This document shows positions 54,781 to 64,000 of a stretch of 64,000 nt of DNA, in pieces; position 1 is the stretch's first letter; the number at the start of each line of letters is the position of its first letter. Below the pieces are notes generated by a model, which saw only the letters and a list, made by a program, of their open reading frames with translations, made no database searches and was not told where the DNA came from. Both the position numbers and the translations under genes were made by a program. This stretch comes from Diphasiastrum complanatum. Its lineage: Eukaryota; Streptophyta; Lycopodiopsida; Lycopodiales; Lycopodiaceae. Where the stretch lies: assembly GCA_029204225.1 (NCBI GenBank), contig CM055095.1, forward strand, positions 44,307,369 through 44,371,368. The letters run 5' to 3'.

Positions 54781-57220
54781 CTACAAAGGAGACATAGTAA
54801 AGGCCACGAGCATATGAGACAGAGCAATCACAATTACAATTTTCTCTACCAAGTAAATTGTAGACCTCAATTATCTTGCCTTTCAAGAACATAAACAACG
54901 ATAAAAGATGTTCTATTTTTGTCAGTTAATTTGATGCCATGTTACTCCTCAATATCCAGCTAGTAAATAATCTTGCGATAGTCATTCTAGATGTGCAACT
55001 AGTGAAGAATCACTCAACAAAATTTCCTTACTGCAGAAATGAGTTTTGCCCTACCCGCGACTATGTCATCAAAAAGATCACGTACGGTGCACTCCAAACT
55101 TTCCAAACCACAGTTCAGACTGTTTAAGCTATGCCGAAGCTCCGTAACATCTGACAGTCGCAATTCCAACGAGCGCGGAACCTGTTCTCCTAATGACTGA
55201 AATTCAATGAAAAAATTATCCACATGAGCTTGCATGTTTCCAAATTCTCTTAGAAGAATTTTCTCTTTCGTTTCCTCACTGAACCGCAAGCCAATTTGCT
55301 CGATAAGCCTTTGATGTTAATTAGACGTAGATTTACCCCATTTGCCCGTCGAACAAATCGCAATCAGTTTAGCGGAGTAAGAACTATCCATGTGAAGCAA
55401 TCCAAACAGAAGAATCATTGAAACGAAAGAAATTATGCTCTTCATGGGGTAAATTACTGCGCAAGGATCAAATTGCTTTGCATATCTGCTACCCAGATTC
55501 CAAAGCTCCTCCTCTGCCTCAAGTTTCATATCAACAAGTTGCTTGTTTGCTTGATGTATTCTGGACATCTCTCGTCGGCAATGATTTAGAGCCTGAACTA
55601 TGGTATCATAGTCATCCCCACCTGCTTGAAGAGCTTCAACCGCTATATGGACTACCCGCCCATAAATTTGCAATCTGGAAATACCCGTCATCAAAGCTTT
55701 ATAAACATTCATAAGTCGCATTGTCTCATCCATCAGAGTACTAAAGCATTTTAATGGAAAATCAACCTTCTCCACTAGATCCAAAACGACTGCAAGAGAA
55801 GATCTGAGAATATCCACAGCATACTGCATCCAGTCTACTGTGAAAAACTTATCTCCAATTGACTCTTCCAATTTTTGCAGACATGACGACAAATGTCGTG
55901 AAATGACATATTGGCAGCACCATGACCGTGAGATCACAGCGAATTTACAAAAACCATGGCGGTGTTTCTTCAGGCAGAGTTAAGGAAGCAACCTTTGCCG
56001 TCTGTGTATTTTGCAGAAATCAAGGTAAGGCTACCGGCCTACCGCTGTACCTTCTGAAATAGCTTGAGAACGTTGTCAAGACAAAAAAATTATGAAGTAA
56101 AATTCGCCTTGAGATTGTCGACGAACCCAGCTACAGATTATCACTGACTCAGAGGTTCGAAGGAATTTATTGAGTTCCGTCCTCTGTCTCTTACATTCAA
56201 CACGTCTGCATTCAAGTAAGCCTCTTCTTGGCAAATCGTTCGCGGTCTCACTCTCGCTCGCTCGCGCTCTCTCTCTCTCAATCAAATGTGTGGTGTTCTC
56301 TCTATCGATCTCTATTTATATGCTATTTGGACACCTTCAAAACCCTAGTCGCTACATAATAGGTTTTACCCTAGAACGTGTAAATGCATACTGGACCCCT
56401 AAGAGTGCTAAAAAATGGGACCAAAAAACACTTTGGATACCAACCCAACAAAGTGATCCAAGGGAGTTGCCTGGAATATGACTAGGTAATAGAATGCCAT
56501 GATTAACCTCGGTACTCGTTATTTATTTAGCTAGGTCGGACTATGCATCACATTTTCAAGTTGCACCGCATGCCAAAGTGCTATTTGTCTTTCAAAGAAC
56601 AGCAAATATGTCAACAAGGTGAGGATGAGGGTCTTGAGCTAGAGCCTATACTACATCATGGGTGACTAGGAGGAGGCTATGCTAGACATCACTAGTTGGC
56701 CTTTAGGTATCATGATTCAGCCCTATCTCCTCAGGCTTTACTATGAAGAATTTAGGATTTCACTTTTAGGTTGTTTACACGTTGCAGACTGATAGATATT
56801 ATAACAATTTGTGATTTGCTTTTATGAAATTTGGATAATGGAATTATAGAAGTTGGAACTACATGCCATTCATCGTTTATGTATGTACTAAGATTTTAGA
56901 CTTGTCACTTGTATTTCAATTATGGTAACAAGCATTACTTCCCCTCTCATCAGACAAGCATTCATTGCATGGAATAACAATGATCACTTAAATAAGAATA
57001 AAGAGATTCTACTATATGAGCAAAACTTCATAAGTATAATCTTAAAAATAGCATAGAGAAAGTAAATCATTCACATCAATAAAATGAGAATAGACTAACT
57101 CACTAACTTCACTTCAATCCATTTCAAAGACATATGCGAGAACAAATGCTCTTTATATAGCCTCGTAGATGTTCTAAATATGAAATAACCGTCTTAAGTT
57201 CCATAACCACTTCTTGGCAT
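54781..57220. repeat. Segmental duplicate of the BYPASS1-like locus
   Basis: Matches about 36293-38720 in the same orientation, including 3' flank, gene, promoter, upstream flank and the junction to the Copia-A LTR1 fragment. The duplication therefore postdates that copia junction. Confidence 0.88.
55014..55957 (-). pseudogene. BYPASS1-like pseudogene
   Basis: Duplicate of the gene at 36525-37469, disabled twice: a one-base deletion near 55892 shifts the frame about 20 codons after the start (ATG 55957-55955), and TCA became TAA at 55319-55317 in STSN-S-HQ. Otherwise it reads SCLQKLEESIGDKFFTVDWM and onward with few substitutions, so the loss is recent. Its upstream region keeps a better TATA box than the intact gene. 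Confidence 0.88.
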
Positions 57221-57483
57221 TGGCCCTTCGTTAATCGCAAGCCTGAATGCATTGGTGAGTGAGCGAGTTTACAATTGATCAGATTGTATCTGATAAGGGT
57301 ATTGTGAAGATACCGTTGCTGAGTGATAAAGATCAGACTTCTAGCTCCGTCTCTGTGAATTTGAATGCCCAAACAAAAGTGAGCTTCGTCCAGATCGGTC
57401 ATGTCAAGTTCGGAAGACAACATCTGTTTAGCAAGCATCTTATTCACTTGGTCTCCCTCTGTACTAAGCTTTGCAGCACCCAA
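57071..57483 (-). pseudogene. Copia-A reverse-transcriptase tail joined to LTR1
   Basis: Minus-strand frame 57483-57124: KQMLSSELDMTDLDEAHFCL, GIQIHRDGARSLIFITQQRY and SPMHSGLRLTKGQC, the end of a copia reverse transcriptase, then it reads directly into LTR1 (GYIKSICSRICL is LTR sequence). The same fusion appears near 38740. Confidence 0.85.
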
Positions 57484-57830
57484 TTTGGTGTCCTATAGCC
57501 AAAGTTATGATCATCTGAAGTTTTGCAATTTTGTGAGTAAAATTGGCAAAATTTGAAATTGTTCTGATTGCATGCCAGTCATTTCCCTAATTTGTAGTAC
57601 TGTGCTTGCATGGATTAGTTGCATGTTGATTCTCAGAGTGATTCTGACATGCATGAGAGATTTACAATGGATTTGAGTGGTCATACGCATGTGCTCTTAC
57701 AGTTGGGTTACAAATCAATGTTAATGGATGACAAATTCTGTAAAACTGAAGTTTACGTAGAAAAATTCCGTAATGACGTTTGTAACTGATGTAGTGTGCT
57801 TTGCATGCCAGTTTGACATTGGGGTAGTCC
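57484..57830. repeat. Segment Z, inverted copy
   Basis: Reverse complement of 15044-15392, in the same position inside Copia-A. Confidence 0.85.
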
Positions 57831-59791
57831 ATTGATTATAGGCACGCTTGAGCCCAAGGCTCGAATTGTCGTATCGGAGGCAAAGGCATCGAAGGTTTGC
57901 ATGGAACTTTGCATTTGCCTTTGAAATCGTGAAATTGATCGTCGATAAAGACTGTATCCCTATTGAGTAAAATCTGCTAGGTATCGAAGTCGTATAGCTT
58001 GGTCAGATGAAGTGTATCCAGTAAGGATGGTCTTGAGACCTCGGAAGTTGAATTTCTTCCTCATCTCCTTCGGGATGTGCGCATAGGTGATGCATCCACA
58101 TTGAAGCCTTAGATCCTGTCCAAACCTCATGTGGTGTTTTGCCTATGAGGGCCTTAGTCAAACATTTGTTTTGGACGTAGGCTGCAATGGAGACAGCTTC
58201 AACCCAGAAGCTCTGCAACAAAGATTCATGTGCCAACATACATTTGGCTGACTCTACCAGGGTACGATTCTTCCTCTCGGCTAAGCCATTAGATTGAGGT
58301 GAATAAGGAGTGATAAACTGTTGTTCAATGCCTTGGCTCTGGCAGTACTCCTTGAATTTAGTAGAGATGTACTCTCCACCATTATTGGACCTCAGGGCTT
58401 TGATGTGTCTGCCAATTTCTTTCTCTGCATGCTCCTTGAAGATTCTGAAACAATTGAAAGCTTTTGACTTCTTCTTGATAAAGTACACTAAGCAATCCGC
58501 TAGAAACATGCTGATGGCTTGATCTAAATGGTTTCATGGCCAGTTTACAAACTAGACAAAGTAGATAATTTGACTTTCCTATCTGGATAGTCGAGATCAA
58601 CAACAATAGATTGTTTAGACATTTGTTGTACAAAAGAATAATTTAGGTGACAAAGTCTATAATGCCAAACTGAACTGTTATTTCTTTGAATAGAAGTACT
58701 AAGAGCCTGACTAGAGGTAGAACAACAATGATTTAATCTATACAAGTATCCATGTCTCTTTCCGAGTGCTAGGATCCTGTCTTTCCTATTAACTACTTTA
58801 CACTCATCGGATTCAATTTCTACTTTATGTCCTAGATCTGTAATTCCGGTAACAAAGATCAAATTTGTAGATAGATTTGGTACATGCAGTACATTTCAAA
58901 GTAGCTTAGATTGATCGTTTGCAAAGCTCAATCTTACTGTACCTTCACCTTTGATAGCATGTGTGCTATTGTTGCCCATGTGAACATATCATTTGGTATT
59001 GGAAGGCGTATAGGACTCGAAATAGCCAATATAGCTACTCATTTGCTGTGTGGGTCCGGAGTTCAGAAACCAGGAGTTGTTGTTGGATGTTTTTTGATGG
59101 CTAGTCATTAAGGCATCATTATCCGATTCTTGAATCGACTGTGGTGCTTCTGTACCTGCATTTGTCACCTGTTTCGACTACCCCTTGCTGTTGTTATTTT
59201 CTTGCAGTATGCGACAATCTTGGATCTTGTGGTTGGTTCACCGGAATATGTGCAGAACAGCTACCTCTTTGTCGGCTAGTTTGACTGCTCTTGACGCTGT
59301 GTCGGTTCATGATTTAGCTTTGGTTGCTTTGGGCCTTTCTTCTTTTGCTGAGTTCAGCCTTTGTTGGTGTATAAGGCATGAGAGTCGACACTTGAGGAAC
59401 CAGAGACTTTGTTCCTTCTCCTCTCTTCCTAACACAACATTGTCATGACTCTTGAAAGAGTCAATTCAGGGTGTGTCAAGATGATCATCACCCAACTGTC
59501 GTATGAGCTTTTAAAGCTTGAAAGTAGTGTCATTACTACATCTTGATCATCTATGACAGAACCAAAAGTGGCCATTTGCTTTAGCAGGTTCTTGAATTGG
59601 TTGATGTGATTCTATAGGGAATCTCGTTGGTCATCTCGAGCGAGAAAATGTTCTTTCTTAGATGTAGCTTGGAAGCTATGTCGCGCACATCGTACAGAGT
59701 GCTCAAGATGTCCCAGACTTCCTTGGAGATCTGAGCTTCATACACATGGCTGATTTGAGTGTCTGACATATTGAGGATGATCAGCGCAAAG
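57831..59791 (-). pseudogene. Copia-A gag to integrase, inverted copy
   Basis: Mirror image of tandem unit 2/3. Gag at about 59791-59430 with the one-base deletion after MTNE, protease region about 59111-58911 (W-F-L-N-S-G-P-T-Q-Q-M), GAG-pre-integrase 58862-58545 (VWHYRLCHLN), integrase 58509-58003 with first catalytic Asp deleted, RSNNGGEYIS, GIEQQFITPYSPQSNGLAER and GKTPHEVWTG. An additional 25-base deletion removes MKNLRVFG (near 58095). Confidence 0.87.
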
Positions 59792-59972
59792 ACTTAGAAT
59801 TTGCGTTGCACAGGAACACAGATCATGCTACACAGTAACACAGACAGAAAACACTCTCCACAGAAAGCTCACATAGCAACTGTATTTCTCAAAATGAAAT
59901 TACACTGTACATATAGTTGTTCACTCAGGCAACCCATGCATGATCCAAGTTGCCATTGGCGGGATGCATGTC
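59792..59972 (-). mobile_element. Partial LTR2, inverted copy
   Basis: Same truncated LTR2 as 9455-9638 in opposite orientation, with CAAAG at 59787-59791 on the Copia-A gag side. Confidence 0.8.
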
Positions 59973-60359
59973 CCATTGACTTGCCTCGTGGGTAAATTTA
60001 TAGGCAAAACCTTATATAATGTGCAGCTGTTATATGGAAGACTCGAGTACTGGTCACTTACGAAAAAGATGTACCCTCTTTACACATGCTCAAGAAGAAA
60101 AGTTCTGCTGCGTCAAGTGATTCTTTTGATGCAATTCATGTTATAACTTTGTTCACATACAAACTGAAGCAGCTGGGACATCGACAAGCAAAGATGTACC
60201 CCAAAACAACAATTGATGATCGATGCAACAATAGAGACTGGTCATTTTCTTTGCGCAGTCCCAAATCTTCATATTCAAACTTTTATAGATTTTTGGAAGG
60301 AGCACATTACAACAATTCATCTACATTTGGAGGACCTGCTCAATCTGAGGATGAGGACA
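59973..60359. other. Segment X, inverted copy
   Basis: Reverse complement of 9016-9454 with a deletion of about 55 bases; no recognised function. Confidence 0.6.
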
Positions 60360-60920
60360 TGTGATAACATGGCATGATCTACTTGCCTCTTATTTCGATC
60401 TACATTAGCAAAATAATTATTTCTTATGATAGTTTGTTTGTTGTTTAAAAAAGAATGAGCTTAGAATAGATTAAGTGTATTTTGATACCAGGTCGAAGAT
60501 CAAATCGATCCATGGTCGATTTTCATTTCGACCCAGAGTCCATATGTTATTATGATCCTTGTCAAAAGTGGTTATGGAACTTAAGACGGATATTTCATAG
60601 TTAGAACAGCCACGAGGCTATATAAAGAGCATTTGTTCTCGCATATTTCTTTGAAATGGAATGAAGTGAAGTTAGTGAGTTAGTCTATTTTCATTCTCAA
60701 GTCACTGATAGTTATTAGTATCGCTTAGACTAATATCCACTTGGATTTCCAAGGGAAAGCCAGTGCTATCATGGACAAGCTTGATGGAGCCAATTACCAT
60801 ATGTAGAAATTTAAGATGAGAACTGTGCTAATGGCTAAGGAATTGTATGACGTTGTTATAGGTGCAGAGGTAAGAAACAAAGCTGACGATGTTGCAATAT
60901 CTCGATGGAAGCTGAAGGTC
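60360..60920 (+). mobile_element. Copia-A LTR1 and start of gag, inverted copy
   Basis: LTR1 60360-60739 (TGTGATA to TATCCA; TATA box near 60613-60624), gag from ATG 60771 (MDKLDGANYHM, then TAG before KFKM) to SRWKLK, cut by Copia-B. CTTTG at 60921-60925 is the target-site copy. Confidence 0.8.
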
Positions 60921-60925
60921 CTTTG

Positions 60926-61164
60926 AGTTAGAATTAAAGTAGAATCACTGTGTTACTGTACTGTGGGTCCTATCAGTGGACGGGACATGCCTCCCGCCAA
61001 CGGAAACCTGGGTCTTGCATGGGTTGCCTAAGTGAACAACTATATGTACAGTGTAATTTCATTTTGAGAAATACAGTTGCTATGTGAGCTTGCTGTGGAG
61101 AGTGTTTTCTGTCTGTGTTACTATGTAGCATGATCTGTGTTCCTGTTCAATGCAAATTCTAAGT
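60926..61164 (+). mobile_element. Copia-B 5' LTR (LTR2), plus-strand copy
   Basis: 239 bases, AGTTAGAATT to AATTCTAAGT, abutting the primer-binding site. Confidence 0.8.
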
Positions 61165-61177
61165 TGGTATCAGAGCC
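61165..61177 (+). promoter_or_regulatory. Copia-B primer-binding site (tRNA-iMet)
   Basis: TGGTATCAGAGCC directly after the LTR. Confidence 0.92.
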
Positions 61178-62337
61178 GTACAGGGAGTGTACACAGTACA
61201 ACATCGTCGTTGAAGAGAGCTTCGGGAGAACTGTCTTCTAAGAGTTCGGGGTTTACGGCGGGTTGAAGACGGAAATAGAAGCACTGGTGCACGGTTTCTA
61301 GTTTCTAGAGGCTTGCTAAGCTTAGCAGGGGGACTATTAGCCTGTGCATAGCATCAAACAGGGAAAAATTTGGTGAAAAAATGACAATTTTGAAGCCAGT
61401 TGAAAATTGAAACCGGGTTTGGGGTTTCGATTTTTATACATAACTGGTGATTTCTTCATTGTTTGTGCACCATTTTGGATGTCGTAAGGACAAGAAGAAA
61501 GCTAATCACATTCTCAACCAGCCATGGAGAGATTCTGAGGTTTATGTCAGAGATTTGTCTCTAGACAATTAACCTAGCAGATTTGCGGTAAAAGGTGAAA
61601 AAAAAGCCACTTTGTCAAGTTGAGCTAAAATCACCGTTTCTCCACGGAATTTCTTGAGTGAACACTCTACAGACTTGGAATCAGTAGGGCGACCCTGCTC
61701 CAGGCCTCAGATCGTTCTCAAATCGATCCAGAGGTGAGTTAGATCAAACAAAAATGAGTGTGGGGAGGCGCGGCCGTAGACAGGGAGGTCGCGGACTGTT
61801 CGCGCATGGAACCAGGGTGAGAGCATAGCGTTTCTAAGTGGATAGTGTCTACAAGACTCTCATTGGTGCACAGAAGTGTTCAGATCCGTTGGATAGAGGA
61901 GTTACAAGATCGACGGCTCAGATTGTGCTACCTAGAAGGGACATCCACAGTTGGATCATATTCAGCCATTGGATGGAGTCTGAAGGGTTGTTGAAGAGGG
62001 CCCTGAAGAAGTGAAGTGCATTTTAGCCTTCAACTTCATTAAAAATTTTCATACTGAAATTGGAGCTGGGTCCCTCCACAAGTGAAGAGTGGAGTTTCTT
62101 CAAGGTGAAGAAACAGTTCAAAAACTAGAAAAGTCCCTATTTTTGGGTCCTTTGCCTGTTTTGACCCAAACGAAAGGCTATAACCTCCAAACGAAGGGCA
62201 CCCAGACTGTACCTGCAAGTACGATACAGCAAAACAGAGTGATTGCAGCGGAGAAAGTGTTCGGAGTACGCCAGAAGTGCAGGTCACTATTTTCAACTGC
62301 TCACATCATTGTTGGCCTCGACATACTGTTTTAGCCT
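61178..62337 (+). other. Copia-B leader, plus-strand copy
   Basis: Mirror copy of 7035-8196, non-coding. Confidence 0.75.
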
Positions 62338-64000
62338 ATGGCAGAAGTTTTAAGTAGTTTTGCGATGGCAAACATGGGAGAGGCCATTTTGAGTGAAAGT
62401 AGCAAATTGGACGAGATTTCTAACTATGCAGTGTAGAAATTCAAAATGAAAAACATATTGATGGAGAAAGATGTGTGGGAAGTCATCACAGGTGATGAGA
62501 GAAGGCCACCAAATGAAGCAAATATCAAAGTGTTCGACAAAAAGATGAGGAAAGCTTTGACCTTCATTAACTTTTCAGTGAAGGATCACATCATTACCCA
62601 CATTTGTGATGCTGTGACACCCAGACAGGCATGGGATGTGCTAAAGGAGCAGTTTGAGATGTCAAATCCGTCAAGAATCATGTTTCTGAAGTCAAAGTTG
62701 AATAGTGCCCGCATGGAGCAAGGAGAGAACATTCAGATGTACATGATCAGAATCAAGACAATGAGAGATGAACTGCATTCTATTGGTGAGCGCATACGTG
62801 ACGTGGAGCTGGTGCACAATGCATTGTGTGGCATTGAAGAATCCTATCAGATGTTTGTAAGCGGAATAGCATCAACAGAAAGATTGCCAACCTTTGACGA
62901 GCTCACAGAAATCTTGATGCAGGAAGAGCAACGACGAGAAATGGTGAAAGCTAGACGTCAAAATACTGACGATCAGGCACTTGCGACACGCCAAAAACAA
63001 GGCAAGGGCAAGTGCAAGAAGAAGTCTAAGCAGCAATTTGCCAAGTCTCAAGAGGACGAGGGATCTTCCAGTAAAACTAAGAAGAAAGGCAAGTGCTTCC
63101 ATTGTGGTAAAAAGGGCCATTGGAAGAGTGAATGTCGCAAATTCTTGGCGGTACAAGTCAAGGGGAAACCAAAACAAGCAGGTAACCTTGTCGATGAGGG
63201 TGAGATTGAAGACTCTAGCATCTTCATATCTGCATTGTCATCTAATCAAGATGATCAAGCATGGTATATTGACTTGGGAGCCACAAGACACATGACAGGT
63301 GACAAGAATTGGTTCAGTAGTTTGAAGGTGTCGGATAATGGAACATCTGTTTCACAAGCAAATGGTGAGGTGTGCAAAATCAAGGGAATAGGCACCGTTT
63401 CAATCCAACTACTTGATGGCAAAAGCAGGATGATCAGGGAGGTACTTTACGTACAAGGTCTGAAAAAAAATCTACTTTCTGTTGGAGTCATTACTGATCA
63501 AAAGTTGAAAGTGGAGTTCGCCCATGATCGTTGCTTTGTGAGGGATGTGAACCAAAAGTTCAAAGTTATTGCGGATGGAGTCAGAGAGCCCAATACAAAA
63601 TTGTACAAGTTGAATGCTACAATTAAGGGGCAACACGGACTTGTATCGTCCATTCCATCGCAAACTGAGCTGTGGCATAAGAGGCTTGGTCACTTGAACT
63701 TGGGAAGCCTCAGTTTGATGAGAAAATTGGAGATGGTAACAGGATTGCCTACCATAGAAGATCACTTGAAATCGATGTGCGAATCCTGTGTATATGGGAA
63801 GCAGCATCGAGAGAAGTCCAATAAAGGGGGTGTTGCAAGAGCAAAGAACATTTTGGATTTAATCCACACAGATTTGTGCAGGCCTATGAGGACCATGTCC
63901 TTAGGTAAAGCCTTCTATTTCATGACCTTTATTGATGATATTTCACGTAAGACGTGGATCTACTTCTTGAAGAAGAAATCAGATGCATTTGATAACTTCA
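62338..64000 (+). pseudogene. Copia-B gag-protease-integrase, leaves the window
   Basis: Inverted copy of the 5172-7034 frame, starting ATG 62338. Codon 33, Trp in the other copy, is TAG here (62434-62436), so translation from this start would stop early. The rest is open to the window edge: UBN2 gag, zinc knuckle CFHCGKKGHWKSEC, protease WYIDLGATRHMTG, GAG-pre-integrase LWHKRLGHLN and CESCVYGKQH, integrase start HTDLCRPM (Gly to Arg after the catalytic Asp) and FIDDISRKTWIYF. The window ends before the point where the other copy is truncated, so this one may continue to a full pol. Confidence 0.87.

Noticed and set aside
1-64000. tRNA or rRNA genes
   Set aside because: No cloverleaf-like or rRNA core sequence was noticed by eye; the TGGTATCAGAGCC sites are primer-binding sites, not tRNA genes. 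A tRNAscan-type search was not possible.

Overview
This is plant nuclear DNA. Ty1/copia elements carry the land-plant UBN2-type gag, one Ty3/gypsy remnant is a chromovirus, several primer-binding sites match initiator tRNA-Met (TGGTATCAGAGCC), and the only convincing host gene is a BYPASS1-like plant protein. Dense nested, truncated and re-duplicated retroelements suggest a large-genome land plant. Lineage cannot be fixed from the sequence.

Layout. 1-3.2 kb: duplicated flank, truncated LTR and a gypsy gag. 3.2-8.5 kb (minus): a dead Copia-A fragment, then the 5' half of Copia-B with LTR, primer-binding site, leader and an open 620-codon gag-protease-integrase frame. 8.2-18.4 kb: a 3.4-4.0 kb chimeric Copia-A/Copia-B unit repeated three times head to tail. 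18.4-23.1 kb: arrays of a palindromic motif, followed by a broken gene with a DGQH motif (23.1-24.3 kb). 24.3-29.2 kb: a copia LTR with adjoining primer-binding site, a gag-like remnant with a gypsy 3' LTR, and a Copia-A integrase fragment. 29.2-36 kb: Copia-A gag/LTR, chromovirus integrase with chromodomain and LTR, two copies of an unknown reading frame, and another copia gag. 36.5-37.5 kb (minus): the intact BYPASS1-like gene. 38.6-40.3 kb: Copia-A integrase and reverse transcriptase. 40.6-46.1 kb: a complete 4.85 kb LTR element without protein-coding capacity (LARD-like), with primer-binding site, polypurine tract and near-perfect target-site duplication. 46.8-49.6 kb: another LTR, a second copy of the 3.2-4.8 kb fragment and an inverted piece of the palindromic array. 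49.7-52.4 kb: foldback and low-complexity repeats. 52.4-54.5 kb: Copia-D. 54.8-57.1 kb: a pseudogene duplicate of the BYPASS1-like locus. 57.1-64 kb: an inverted copy of the Copia-A/Copia-B complex from 5.4-18.4 kb.

The history appears to be nested insertion (Copia-B into Copia-A gag, flanked by CTTTG), then amplification by DNA duplication and inversion, because Copia-A copies share the same stop codons and the same integrase deletion. The least explained components are the palindromic array, with about 28 sites plus an inverted dispersed copy, and the adjacent DGQH-motif pseudogene.

Coordinates of LTRs and repeat edges were read by eye by comparing copies; edges without terminal motifs may be off by tens of bases.
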